Of a stretch of 51,842 bases of DNA, positions 1 to 7,518 are shown in pieces. The DNA lies in IMG/VR virus record IMGVR_UViG_3300028800_002455, positions 1 through 51,842 of that record. One strand, given 5' to 3'. The notes under the pieces were generated by a model. It had not been told where the DNA came from and did no database searches. It worked only from the letters and a program-made list of their open reading frames with translations. The position numbers and the translations under genes were made by a program. Source of the DNA: a virus. The first letter of the stretch is position 1. The number at the start of each line of letters is the position of its first letter.

Positions 1-1083
1 CTAGGTTTTTTCGCCTGCCGTGCCCACCATCCGCTCAGGTGGGCACATAGAACGTTCCAGCTTTGTTGCTGCGCCCTTCGATAGGCGCGCGCGATCAGCG
101 TCACGAGTATAGAGCGAAGCCATTCCGCCGCCATGCCAGCCGAACAGGGCCTCGAGCTCTGCCACGGTCGCTCCGTTTTCAGCAGCCCTGGTTGCGGCGA
201 TCTTGCGAATGCCGTGCGCTGATCCGGGGACGCCTGCTTCCTTGCAGGCCAACCGGAACATATTGCCAAAGCTTTCCTTGGTCAGCGGCTGCCGGCGGCC
301 GCCACAGATAAAGGTCATTTCACCGATTGGACCCGCGGCGAGGGTGGTTTGCAGAATCCGAAGGATTGGGATGGTGACGACTGTCTCCTGCCGGCTCTTT
401 TCGGTGCGGAGGGTGGCGATTCCGTTCCTGACATGCTGGCGCCCCAGCTTGACCGCGTCGCCGCGCCTGAGCCCCGTATAGAGCAACACGTCGAGCCAAA
501 CCCGCTCTCTTGTCCCGAGTGGCCATTTCGCCTGATAGCGGTCCACATCGTCCTCGGCCCACACCGGGAAGCCCGGCCCCTTTGTCTTTGGTGGGTTTGT
601 CACGCCGACGGTTGGATCGGTTTTGATGTGATCGGCTTCGAGCGCCCAGCGAAAGAGGCCGCGCATGGCATCCAGGAAGTTGCGGGCCTGAGCGGGCGTT
701 GCAGAGCGGGCATCCCGCGACGCCACGACATGGCTGCGCTTGATTGCGGCGCACTTCTCCTCGCCTATCTTCTTAAGAACCCCGACCATGATGTTTTCCC
801 GCTGCTTGCGGGTGGCGGGCGAGAGGCCAGTCCACGCGGTCGTCTGCCGGTATTGGCCCCAGAGCCACGTCATGGTGCCCTTGGCCTCGGGAAGTTTTGC
901 CTGGGAGGGCTGCAGACCGTCCAGCGCCGCGACATAGGCCGCATTGAACTCGGGGCTGCCGTATTCGCCCTTGATCCGCACCCGCCTCCCGCCCGGTCTC
1001 CTGACGTACCAGACGTAATTGCCGTGGCGCGTCTTGAACCTGTGGAGGTAAAGAGGCCTGGGGCGGGGCATTTCTTCGGTCAA
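1..1083 (-). CDS. int: Tyrosine recombinase (phage integrase 1)
   Basis: Site-specific recombinase expected to integrate and excise prophage 1. The 360-residue protein has an N-terminal arm-binding and core-binding region and a C-terminal catalytic domain. Catalytic residues visible: Arg206 in LLYTGLRRGD, a Lys near 229, His290 and Arg293 in HGIRK, His317 in GWHGG and the nucleophile Tyr325 in SLYTRD. The start is a TTG that overlaps the stop of the upstream gene (TTGA) with GGAG about 10 nt upstream; an internal ATG at codon 5 is the alternative. The stop codon is the first base triplet of the window, so the attachment site beyond it is not visible. A perfect inverted repeat lies in its last 50 bases. 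Confidence 0.95.
   Translation of the reverse strand: MTEEMPRPRPLYLHRFKTRHGNYVWYVRRPGGRRVRIKGEYGSPEFNAAYVAALDGLQPSQAKLPEAKGTMTWLWGQYRQTTAWTGLSPATRKQRENIMVGVLKKIGEEKCAAIKRSHVVASRDARSATPAQARNFLDAMRGLFRWALEADHIKTDPTVGVTNPPKTKGPGFPVWAEDDVDRYQAKWPLGTRERVWLDVLLYTGLRRGDAVKLGRQHVRNGIATLRTEKSRQETVVTIPILRILQTTLAAGPIGEMTFICGGRRQPLTKESFGNMFRLACKEAGVPGSAHGIRKIAATRAAENGATVAELEALFGWHGGGMASLYTRDADRARLSKGAATKLERSMCPPERMVGTAGEKT
20..46. repeat. 9-bp perfect inverted repeat in the integrase 1 3' end
   Basis: GTGCCCACC (20-28) and GGTGGGCAC (38-46) are perfect inverted arms separated by 9 nt. On the integrase strand the hairpin is followed by an A-run rather than a T-run, so it is not a normal intrinsic terminator for that gene. 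It could be a recombinase or excisionase binding site near the attachment site, or an mRNA-stabilising hairpin. Confidence 0.6.
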
Positions 1084-1262
1084 AACACGATTCTCCGTTC
1101 TTCCTCAACGCCGCCCTCGGGGATACGCACAGGCATGGGGACGACCGGCACGATCCGAATTGACCCATCCGGGGCGATCTCCACCGCCATGCCCTGCGCC
1201 TTCGCGACCTTGGCGGCGCGGCTGATCTCGGCCTGGGTAAAGCGCGCGGATCGGCGGGTCAT
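1080..1262 (-). CDS. Small prophage protein next to integrase (60 aa)
   Basis: Starts MTRRSARFTQAEISRAAK and contains AVEIAPDGSIRI, a pattern I associate with short proteins next to integrases in alphaproteobacterial prophages. The N-terminal helical part could bind DNA, so an excisionase-like or recombination-directionality role is possible but inferred only from position. ATGA overlap with the upstream cysteine-rich gene and TTGA overlap with the integrase mean all three are translationally coupled. The second prophage has a different HTH gene in the equivalent slot. Confidence 0.75.
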   Translation of the reverse strand: MTRRSARFTQAEISRAAKVAKAQGMAVEIAPDGSIRIVPVVPMPVRIPEGGVEEERRIVF

Positions 1263-1522
1263 AGCTCCAGCCCCAGCTGCGCCGGGCCTGGCGGCGTCTC
1301 GGTTTTATGGTGCGGGCAGTAATCCAGGTTCTCGCCCATCTTGACGGCGCACTCGGTACACAGCGGCTTGTCGCAGGTGCCGGACTTCTTCTTCGCGTCG
1401 GGATAATCGCATTCCAGGCTGGCCCAGGCGTTCTTGCAGGCCGAGCACTGGCGGCGGCCGCGCCGGCCGGTGCATACGATCATGCGGCGATTTTCGATGG
1501 TGACGTGCTCGCAGGGCATCAT
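1259..1522 (-). CDS. Cysteine-rich zinc-finger-like protein, copy 1 (87 aa)
   Basis: An 87-residue protein starting MMPCEHVTIENRR with CSACKNAW, LECDYPD, CDKPLCTECA and CPHH. The cysteine/histidine pairs suggest two structural zinc sites. Function unknown. The start at 1522 is chosen because it overlaps the upstream stop and because the second copy (51570-51833) has the same length. The two copies are near-identical proteins that diverge only at the C-terminus. It lies in the end module with the integrase. Confidence 0.85.
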   Translation of the reverse strand: MMPCEHVTIENRRMIVCTGRRGRRQCSACKNAWASLECDYPDAKKKSGTCDKPLCTECAVKMGENLDYCPHHKTETPPGPAQLGLEL

Positions 1523-1531
1523 GCGTTCGCC
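1309..1531. repeat. Long direct repeat, copy 1 (partner 51620-51842)
   Basis: A 223-bp segment matching 51620-51842 at a constant offset of 50,311 bp. About ten substitutions, counted by eye, all lie in the first 101 bp; the last 122 bp (1410-1531) are identical to 51721-51842. It covers most of the cysteine-rich gene and runs past its start. The second copy reaches the window edge, so the homology may extend further. Confidence 0.95.
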
Positions 1532-1893
1532 AGCTCCAGCAAAACGTCGGCGTGACAGGGCGAGCCGGGCTTGCACCAGCAAGCGAGATTTTTGCCGCGC
1601 AACTCCTTCGTGATATCGGTCAGGTCAAAGGTGCAGAGGCCGAAGGCTTCGATGTTTTCTCGCTCGGCAGGCGTATCAATCCTCGTTACCCAGAAGCGGA
1701 ACAGGTCAACCGCTTCTTCCGGAGGCATGAGGTAATCGCCCTTGCTGCTGAGCACTTCCGACCCGACCACGAACGGATTTCCCCATTTGCTCCGCCGCGT
1801 GACATTGACCGCGTCCAGGCCGTTCGTGGACCGGCTCAGGGCTTGGAGGTCGAAACCCTTGCGACGGGAAAGCTGGAGGCGGACCGGCTTCAT
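1519..1893 (-). CDS. DUF4326 domain protein (124 aa)
   Basis: Recognised by VNVTRRSKWGNPFVVG at about residues 30-45 and the C-terminal LRGKNLACWCKPGSPCHAD, the signature of the DUF4326 family found in phages and their hosts. The biochemical function is not established; conserved Cys and His near the C-terminus could bind a ligand or metal. ATGA overlaps join it to the DUF5131 gene upstream and the cysteine-rich gene downstream. Start at 1893 follows from the overlap. Confidence 0.9.
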   Translation of the reverse strand: MKPVRLQLSRRKGFDLQALSRSTNGLDAVNVTRRSKWGNPFVVGSEVLSSKGDYLMPPEEAVDLFRFWVTRIDTPAERENIEAFGLCTFDLTDITKELRGKNLACWCKPGSPCHADVLLELANA

Positions 1894-2639
1894 GCCGCAA
1901 TTGCCTTTGGAAATTGCCGGACCAGAAGATCGGTGGGTATCGGCGCCTTGTGCGCCATTTGCTTCATGAAAAAGGCTTTGCCCCGTCTGACGGTTTGCTC
2001 TTTCAGGTCGAAAGCCCAGCGCTCCGGCATGTCGCGAGCATGTGGCCCGCTTTCACCGCCGCAGATCACCCAATCCGGGCACGGCGTGTCGCCAATCCAT
2101 ATCCGCTCAAGCATCGGTTCGACGCTGGCGAAGGTGAACAGAGCCCCGAGGCGTTCGGCGGCTTCGGCCAGCTTTCGCGCGTCACGGTCCCATTCCGGCT
2201 GATTGACCATCGTGGCACCGAGTGCCGCGTTGGGCGGAAGTGACACGGTGCCCTGCATTGGGCCTCCGGCCATCTTCACCGCGTTTCCTATGCGCTTGGA
2301 CAACAGCAAATAGATCAGGTTCGGGGTTTCCCACATGGTGGTGAGCGCCTGATCGCGCCAAACCTGATCCACCTCGTTGTCCCATATATCTCCCAGGCTG
2401 AGGCAGAAGACCGTATGTTTCTCGCCGGCGGCCGCAGCTGCTCGGTCCCAGCGGTATGGCAGCTTCCGGTTCGCCTCGCTGGTGCGCTTTCTATCCATCC
2501 CAGCGCCCCACTCAACCCGGTGGTAGCGGTCATCCATCATCACGCGCGCATAGCAATTATCGCAGGCCGGGCTCACCTCGGTACAACCTACCCACGGATT
2601 CCAAGTAAAATCCGCCCACTCAATTCTGGTTTTCGCCAT
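1890..2639 (-). CDS. Phage Gp37/Gp68 (DUF5131) family protein (249 aa)
   Basis: N-terminal KTRIEWADFTWNPWVGC followed by CTEVSPACDNCYARVM is the hallmark of the Gp37/Gp68 (DUF5131) family. Its three-cysteine cluster resembles, without matching, radical-SAM iron-sulfur sites; members often occur beside a three-Cys-motif partner gene. Further conserved segments: FCLSLGDIWDNEVD, LSKRIGN, ASVEPMLERI and WVICGGESGPHARDM. The start at 2639 is chosen because family members begin just before the IEW motif; the frame stays open upstream for 64 codons without similarity. Function unknown. Confidence 0.9.
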   Translation of the reverse strand: MAKTRIEWADFTWNPWVGCTEVSPACDNCYARVMMDDRYHRVEWGAGMDRKRTSEANRKLPYRWDRAAAAAGEKHTVFCLSLGDIWDNEVDQVWRDQALTTMWETPNLIYLLLSKRIGNAVKMAGGPMQGTVSLPPNAALGATMVNQPEWDRDARKLAEAAERLGALFTFASVEPMLERIWIGDTPCPDWVICGGESGPHARDMPERWAFDLKEQTVRRGKAFFMKQMAHKAPIPTDLLVRQFPKAIAA

Positions 2640-3087
2640 TTTCTGCTTCTTTCTTGGCGGCGCGATATTGGCGCCAGTATTCCGCCCCGCGCCCGCGATT
2701 TCGGTCAAATGCCCGTCGACATTCTCGGCATTGCCGCATTCCGTTCGATTTAATGATGGTATTTTCCGGCGTAAATTCATGGCCGTGAGAACAATGTGTT
2801 TGCTGCGCCTTAGCATTGTCGCGCGCGGCATGGCATTTCGTGCACACGGCCTGCACGTCGTAATGATGCTCTGCCGCGTATCCTAAAAAATGGTCGTACT
2901 CATGGCGGCGCTCGCCGTCCGACCATACATGTCCACAATCATGGCACGGCATCGCGTTAGGATGTGGTCTGCGCCCTTCACGCACCTCGACATTAATGCG
3001 CTGCCTAGCCTGTTTCTTATCGCCATCACGCGGCTGCGAAGGTGCTGGGCCAGGTCTCCCCGTAAGAGGGTTCATGCCGAAGGGCAT
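2620..3087 (-). CDS. HNH endonuclease-like protein (155 aa)
   Basis: Residues about 50-100 contain CHDCGHVW, RRHEYDHFLGYAAEHHYDVQ and CTKCHAARDN, an HNH fold with a zinc-binding CxxC pair at each end. A second zinc-ribbon-like unit, HCSHGHEFTPEN...CRECRRAF, follows. It could be a packaging-associated or homing nuclease; homing is favoured by the extra zinc ribbon, but this is inference. Start at 3087 is set by GGAGG 5 nt upstream of ATG. Its last 20 nt overlap the start of the DUF5131 gene. Confidence 0.85.
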   Translation of the reverse strand: MPFGMNPLTGRPGPAPSQPRDGDKKQARQRINVEVREGRRPHPNAMPCHDCGHVWSDGERRHEYDHFLGYAAEHHYDVQAVCTKCHAARDNAKAQQTHCSHGHEFTPENTIIKSNGMRQCRECRRAFDRNRGRGAEYWRQYRAAKKEAENGENQN

Positions 3088-3146
3088 ATGCTCCTCCAAA
3101 GTTTGATCAGCGTGTTTTCAGCCATTTCAGCCCCTCTCCACCGCTG

Positions 3147-3338
3147 TCATGTCTTTGTCTGTGCAGCTTGGAGGGCGGCGCGACCGGTTCCGTTGCATGA
3201 AGGGCACGGCATCCCGGCACCACACTCGCAGCCAAACGAGTCCCATGATTTATCTGGGTGGTTTTCGCAAACGAGGCCATCACCTCCGCAATTCCGGCAA
3301 ATGTCTTTGGCGAAACCGTATTCGACTAGGATGCCCAT
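3147..3338 (-). CDS. Small cysteine-rich zinc-binding protein (63 aa)
   Basis: Contains CRNCGGDGLVC, CECGAG and CPSCNGTGRA, with the CxxCxGxG pattern seen in DnaJ-type zinc fingers. Probably a structural zinc protein of unknown role. Start at 3338 directly follows the upstream TAA. Confidence 0.8.
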   Translation of the reverse strand: MGILVEYGFAKDICRNCGGDGLVCENHPDKSWDSFGCECGAGMPCPSCNGTGRAALQAAQTKT

Positions 3339-4097
3339 TTATGTGTTCCCCCTCTCCACCGCCCCATCATCAATGGGTGTGGGGGTAGGGCCGCGACCTA
3401 CGGTCGCTTGGGCTGCACGAAAGCCAACGTTAAACGCGGCACGCATCCAGCGCGGCAGAAAATAGCTCGCGTCGTTGCGCATGTCATCAATCGCGCGCTC
3501 GGAGCGGAGCGAGAAGTTCTCGACTTCATGCCACCAAGCCGCGAACGCCTCTGCTTCCCCCACCCCGCATTGCGGCTCTAGGTTAGGGGGAGGAGCCGCT
3601 TGCGCCTGCGGCGCGGCGCTTGAAGTAAGAAGTGCTAAGCCGGGATGCGCGACGTACCAAGTGTCGCCGGGCTCGGCGTCATAGACTGACTCGCCGTGCT
3701 TTTCTGGATCGTAGCCGCCGGGGACTTCCTGCATTACGCCGGATTTGATGCCAAGCTCTTGAATCTCGGCTCCGTCTATGTCGTTACAGTCGGGCCAATA
3801 GGCGTCTAAAATCAAGTTGGCGAATTTCACAGCAGCTAATTTTGCTTCTTCTTCAAGCGAAGCCGAAGGCGTAGCGGCTCCCTCGCTCTTGCAATGTTTC
3901 TTTTCATGTTCCCGGCGGCAAATATCGCTGACGCACACATATACTTTTCCAGCCCCATCAATTCGACAGTCAGCGCAGCAGTATGATGTTCGAACTGTGC
4001 ATATCACGCACGGCTCGCCCATGTTCTTTTCCAAATAGGGACAATCGATTGATCCGTAGTGCGTGCCGCCGCAATTCTCGCAGTTGGTGATGGTCAT
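3339..4097 (-). CDS. Uncharacterised early phage protein with N-terminal zinc cluster (252 aa)
   Basis: The first 70 residues carry CENCGG, CVICTVRTSYCCADC and CRREHEKKHC, consistent with a treble-clef or FYVE/B-box-like zinc module. The middle is acidic. The C-terminus has EAFAAWWHEVENF...AFNVGFRAAQA, an architecture I associate with variable phage proteins. No function assigned. ATGA overlap with the next gene upstream. Confidence 0.75.
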   Translation of the reverse strand: MTITNCENCGGTHYGSIDCPYLEKNMGEPCVICTVRTSYCCADCRIDGAGKVYVCVSDICRREHEKKHCKSEGAATPSASLEEEAKLAAVKFANLILDAYWPDCNDIDGAEIQELGIKSGVMQEVPGGYDPEKHGESVYDAEPGDTWYVAHPGLALLTSSAAPQAQAAPPPNLEPQCGVGEAEAFAAWWHEVENFSLRSERAIDDMRNDASYFLPRWMRAAFNVGFRAAQATVGRGPTPTPIDDGAVERGNT

Positions 4098-4318
4098 TTG
4101 TCTTTTCCTTCAAGCGCCGTAGGCGCGGCTCCCCCACCATTACCGCTAAGGCGGGAGAGAAGGTTGGTAAGGTCGATGTCGAAGCGAGCCATCTGTTGAG
4201 CCAAGACGCCGTAATGATCACCGTATTCGCTGCCAAGGATGGCCTCAGCTTCGTTAAGGGCGTTGCGAGCGTTCTTCAGAACCGCCACCAACTCTGACAG
4301 GCTGGGTGTGTCTGTCAT
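4094..4318 (-). CDS. Small helical phage protein (74 aa)
   Basis: Predominantly helical with a regular hydrophobic spacing (LSELVAVLKNARNALNEAE, FDIDLTNLLSRL) that suggests coiled-coil self-association, and a Gly/Ala-rich tail. Function not recognised. Overlaps both neighbours by ATGA. Confidence 0.75.
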   Translation of the reverse strand: MTDTPSLSELVAVLKNARNALNEAEAILGSEYGDHYGVLAQQMARFDIDLTNLLSRLSGNGGGAAPTALEGKDK

Positions 4319-4632
4319 GGAACATCCCCCAAATAAATCACCGTTTTCCGCCCGGCTTTACGTGCGGCAGATGTCGCTGGAATGTCTATGGTCCGTCCCA
4401 ACCACCACGCGCCATCCATGTCGGAGTATCTTCTGCGGAGCATCCCGCGAGAGGCCAATTCATCAACAGCGCCGCGCGTCGTTCTGATGCCGCTTGATTT
4501 GGTGATGTACCAACCACCGTCTTGGCCTTCATACGCGTATTCATCGGGGTTCGCAGTAAGGTGGGCGAGCAGTTCATCCGCACCCAATGTTCTTGGGTAG
4601 ACTTGCTGGCCGCACGTTGGGCAGGTTGCCAT
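4315..4632 (-). CDS. Small zinc-ribbon-start phage protein (105 aa)
   Basis: Begins MATCPTCGQQVYPR, a single CxxC knuckle, followed by a helical, winged-helix-like stretch (TTRGAVDELASRGMLRRRY) ending in IYLGDVP. GGAGGAG sits just upstream of the ATG at 4632, which decides the start. The start overlaps the end of the upstream gene by 59 nt, a long overlap for this operon. Confidence 0.75.
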   Translation of the reverse strand: MATCPTCGQQVYPRTLGADELLAHLTANPDEYAYEGQDGGWYITKSSGIRTTRGAVDELASRGMLRRRYSDMDGAWWLGRTIDIPATSAARKAGRKTVIYLGDVP

Positions 4633-4957
4633 CTCTCTCCTCCACAAAAGTCATTTCCCAGTGAGGCCCATGCGGCTCACCATCTTCGATTGACCAGTAG
4701 CGCCGCAGCGCAGTTGGCTTGAGGCCATGCTGTAAGGCGATACCGAGAGCGCGCATCCCTTCACCCTGGCCACCGTGAAAGCGCACAGTCGGTTCTTTGA
4801 AGGCGTGGCCTTCGCGACCGCTACAACTCTCGAAAGTCTCCACGCCGCAATTGTCCAGAACGCGTACTGCGGGCGCGATCTCGGGATCGAGAGGATAATT
4901 CTCGTTCTCCCAAGGCTGCCGGTTGTTGCGATCATCGGTGCCAATTGGCCAAGGCAT
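4574..4957 (-). CDS. Uncharacterised phage protein (127 aa)
   Basis: Starts MPWPIGTDDRNNRQPWENE and contains CGVETFESCSGREGHAF, with histidines and cysteines that could coordinate a metal. It resembles a widespread phage protein of unknown role. AAGGA lies at good distance upstream of 4957; the frame stays open further upstream but without a better start. Confidence 0.7.
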   Translation of the reverse strand: MPWPIGTDDRNNRQPWENENYPLDPEIAPAVRVLDNCGVETFESCSGREGHAFKEPTVRFHGGQGEGMRALGIALQHGLKPTALRRYWSIEDGEPHGPHWEMTFVEERDGNLPNVRPASLPKNIGCG

Positions 4958-4971
4958 AAATCGTTCCTTCT

Positions 4972-5067
4972 CTATCGACCGTTCTTCGCCATATAGGCGA
5001 CACACAAACAAAACAAATATGGGGTGATAAGCAGCATCTTCGCCGTGGCGGAGAGATAGCGGATCAT
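4972..5067 (-). CDS. Tiny membrane protein (31 aa)
   Basis: Reads MIRYLSATAKMLLITPYLF and ends MAKNGR. Residues about 9-26 form one hydrophobic membrane segment. The ATG overlaps the TGA of the upstream HNH gene (ATGA), as elsewhere in this operon, and the stop is 14 nt before the next start. Function unknown; coding status rests on the overlap and the membrane segment. Confidence 0.5.
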   Translation of the reverse strand: MIRYLSATAKMLLITPYLFCLCVAYMAKNGR

Positions 5068-5432
5068 CTGGCCACCACTTCACCGTTGAATTTACGGGTC
5101 TTAGTCTTGTCAAAGCCTCGGCTCTGTATTTTCTTCTTTGGGCCGTTGCAGGTCTCACCCCTTAGACGCTTCCCCTTGGCATTGGCAGCTATATCGCGCG
5201 CCGTTTTTGCCTTGTGGCATTCGGCATGGAGGGGACGCAGATTGGAGAAGATATGTGGGCCGCCATGTACAAGAGCGTGAACATGATCCCATTCGATCTC
5301 GTGGCCCGGCTGAATATCCTTCCCACAAACCGCGCATGTGACCGCATATCTATAGAGCAAGCAGTCGATCTTCATGTCAGGCGTGATCGCGGTGCGTTTT
5401 GTGTTGTTGAAGAATTCAGCAGTGCGGGCCAT
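5064..5432 (-). CDS. HNH endonuclease (122 aa)
   Basis: A compact HNH nuclease: CAVCGKDIQPGHEIEWDHV (residues about 33-51) supplies the first CxxC and the catalytic His, NLRPLHAECHKAKTARD the Asn, His and second zinc site. The C-terminus is Lys-rich. Such free-standing HNH proteins in phages may assist packaging, recombination or homing; here it lies in the early operon upstream of the recombination genes, away from the terminase. Confidence 0.9.
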   Translation of the reverse strand: MARTAEFFNNTKRTAITPDMKIDCLLYRYAVTCAVCGKDIQPGHEIEWDHVHALVHGGPHIFSNLRPLHAECHKAKTARDIAANAKGKRLRGETCNGPKKKIQSRGFDKTKTRKFNGEVVAR

Positions 5433-5434
5433 GG

Positions 5435-5623
5435 CTATTTCATCTTCCCCACGATCCGCAGAAGGAAGACCAATGCGTCAATCGACATGTTGGCTTGATC
5501 GCCGATAAGTGGAATCCGCTGTATCTCAGTTCCCAGAACACACCGCAGCCGGTTCGGTTCTTCCGCGAAGTCAATCGCGTGATGGACGCGTCCGTTGACA
5601 CTGGTCAGGACAAGGGATGGCAT
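5435..5623 (-). CDS. Small phage protein (62 aa)
   Basis: Reads as a compact beta-rich protein (MPSLVLTSVNGRVHHAIDF) with a helical C-terminus. No family recognised. Its ATG overlaps the upstream TAA (TAATG), and its stop is 2 nt before the HNH gene start. Confidence 0.7.
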   Translation of the reverse strand: MPSLVLTSVNGRVHHAIDFAEEPNRLRCVLGTEIQRIPLIGDQANMSIDALVFLLRIVGKMK

Positions 5624-6144
5624 TAGGCGGCCCGCCCTGCATTATCTGAAAGCTCTTTCTTAGCCACGCCGATCATTTCGCTAATGACGCGCAACACATC
5701 GTCTTTCGAGGTCTGGAATTCCTCTTTGGACATTGCCTGTCTGGATTGGGATTTCGGTTTGTAGCGGGTCACCACGTTCTTCTCGACCGTGACGACAGAA
5801 AACTCTTCGGCATTGCGGACGAAGGCGGCGACCCGCAGAGCGTCAGCGTGCGACGCGCAGATCACGCTGTCGGTGTAGCAATGTCCGGATTTCACAAGGG
5901 CGTATTTACGCAGCGCCTCCGGTGAATTGAACCGTTCCGCCATGAGAGGTGGCAGATTGCGCCAGGCTTCTTCCACGGCAGCGAATAGATGATTGTGCGA
6001 GCTAGTGGACCGCTCCGGATTGTCGATCAGTCGCAGCACTTCACCGCGGGCATATTGCCTGTCGGCACGACGCGCCCAATATGGAGAGACGGGGCGGAAC
6101 ACCTCGCCGTCCCAGACCGCTTCTATGGGCGCGCCAGAGGTCAT
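5623..6144 (-). CDS. Conserved alphaproteobacterial phage protein beside YqaJ (173 aa)
   Basis: Core segments RPVSPYWARRADRQY, STSSHNHLFAAVEEAW, EALRKYALVKSGHC and SKEEFQTSKDDVLRVI match a protein I recognise from alphaproteobacterial prophages next to exonuclease and annealing genes, distantly like DUF1367 (a nin-region type protein). A role with the recombination pair is inferred from neighbourhood. ATGA overlap with the YqaJ gene. Confidence 0.8.
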   Translation of the reverse strand: MTSGAPIEAVWDGEVFRPVSPYWARRADRQYARGEVLRLIDNPERSTSSHNHLFAAVEEAWRNLPPLMAERFNSPEALRKYALVKSGHCYTDSVICASHADALRVAAFVRNAEEFSVVTVEKNVVTRYKPKSQSRQAMSKEEFQTSKDDVLRVISEMIGVAKKELSDNAGRAA

Positions 6145-6767
6145 GCGGCCTTGACCTCTTGCCCATACCGGCGCACTCGGTCCACGATCTCGGTCAGTTC
6201 GACATTGAAGGCATCCACCGCCGCCTTGATCTCGGCTATATATTTCTCATCGCGGTGCGCGCGCTTCACCAGTTTGGGGACGCCGGGCCAGTAACAGACC
6301 AGATCGATCCACTCCCTCTCCGTCACCCAGAGCGCGCCCTGACACTGAGCTCGGTGTTCTGGCGGAAAATCATCTTTCAGCAGCAGCTCGATCAGGATGT
6401 GTGGTAGCTTGGTCTTGATCTCGGCAACGCCATTCGTGCCAATCAGGAAGTCCGGGCTGCACCCCTTGGGGCCGTTCTTAACGAACCCAACGCGTTCCGG
6501 CTCGACATTCCGGGTGAAGCAGTAGAATTGCCGGGCATCGTCTTCCATGACGTGCCCGCGCTCCATGTGCCAGTTGGTGTAATTCTCAGCGGGCTCGCCC
6601 GTGATGATCTCGCCGGCCAATTTGTAGAGATAGGTTTTGCGGGTCTTGCTTTCTCCGCCTCCGCGACCGGAAGCCATAACGGTATGGAATTCGCTGGCGG
6701 TCGGGAGCCCAGCCCTGCACCGCAGCCACTCATCCGAGTTCTGGTCCATGTGGAAGATTTCGATCAT
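6141..6767 (-). CDS. YqaJ-family (lambda Exo-like) recombination exonuclease (208 aa)
   Basis: A PD-(D/E)XK nuclease of the YqaJ/lambda exonuclease type. Visible motifs: QNSDEWLRCRAGLPTASEF at residues 9-27, WHMERGHVMEDDARQFY (the Glu helix), and CSPDFLIG...GVAEIKTKL carrying the catalytic Asp and the E-x-K. Family members resect duplex DNA to give single strands for annealing. It overlaps the Erf gene by ATGA, so the two would work as an exonuclease/annealase pair in phage recombination. Confidence 0.92.
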   Translation of the reverse strand: MIEIFHMDQNSDEWLRCRAGLPTASEFHTVMASGRGGGESKTRKTYLYKLAGEIITGEPAENYTNWHMERGHVMEDDARQFYCFTRNVEPERVGFVKNGPKGCSPDFLIGTNGVAEIKTKLPHILIELLLKDDFPPEHRAQCQGALWVTEREWIDLVCYWPGVPKLVKRAHRDEKYIAEIKAAVDAFNVELTEIVDRVRRYGQEVKAA

Positions 6768-7510
6768 TTTCCCCTCGGCTGGCTGTTAAGGGCCTCTATG
6801 ATCCGCGGTAGCTGTTGCTTGGTGATGTCCTGCAGGGATGTCAGATTGAAGTGCTTACAGACCTTTTCCGGATCGGATTTGGTCAAGCCGATTACATCCT
6901 GAAGGCGCGCGAGTTCTTCTTCGTTGATTTTGCCATTTCCTGAGGCGCCGTTGCCGTCATCGTCGCTATCGCTCACGATGATGTTGAACGCGCCGCCGCC
7001 GACATAACGCTTGCCGTAGGTGAAGGCGGACCCGACCGCGTGGGTCTTGGTCATCACATCGTTGCCTTTGGCCCCTTTGCCGTCGGCGGGCATATCCATG
7101 TGATAGGTCTTGGTGTGACCGGACTTGTGCATCACATAGAGGAGGACGCGCACATAATCGGCCGGCGCACCGTCGCCAGTGTCGAAGCTCAGGGCGAATC
7201 CGTGCTTGCTGTAGATGGGCCGGATTGCCCGGTCCAGGGCTGCCCAGGTGGCATATCTACTGCTTGTCTGCTTGTTGGCAGCATCAGTGCGGACAGGATC
7301 CATTTCATCCTGTGCGGCGATCATGGCGACGTTAAAAGCTTGCTGGGCGTGGCGAGCTTCAAAGCGCTCGGCCATTTCCATGAGTTGCATCATCTTAGTG
7401 GCATCGACATCCGGGTCCTTAGTGGCCCGGTATATCATCGCCAGCATGTCCAAAGGCTCGGCCGGAACGCCAGGAAGCCCCGGTTGTTCAGCTTTGGTAA
7501 GAGCGTTCAT
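6764..7510 (-). CDS. erf: Erf-family single-strand annealing protein (248 aa)
   Basis: The central region reads as an ERF core: FNVAMIAAQDEMDPV, SRYATWAALDRAIRPIYSKH, GFALSFDT, and the hallmark AVGSAFTYGKRYVG followed by SDSDDDG. These ring-forming proteins anneal complementary strands. The C-terminus is a helical extension. AGGAGACACC immediately precedes the ATG; the same block precedes the gene at 7519-8013. Confidence 0.93.
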   Translation of the reverse strand: MNALTKAEQPGLPGVPAEPLDMLAMIYRATKDPDVDATKMMQLMEMAERFEARHAQQAFNVAMIAAQDEMDPVRTDAANKQTSSRYATWAALDRAIRPIYSKHGFALSFDTGDGAPADYVRVLLYVMHKSGHTKTYHMDMPADGKGAKGNDVMTKTHAVGSAFTYGKRYVGGGAFNIIVSDSDDDGNGASGNGKINEEELARLQDVIGLTKSDPEKVCKHFNLTSLQDITKQQLPRIIEALNSQPRGK

Positions 7511-7518
7511 GGTGTCTC

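Noticed and set aside
3072-3125. 17-codon leftward frame between the HNH and small zinc-protein genes
   Set aside because: Has a possible GGAG but is too short and overlaps the HNH start; no support beyond that.
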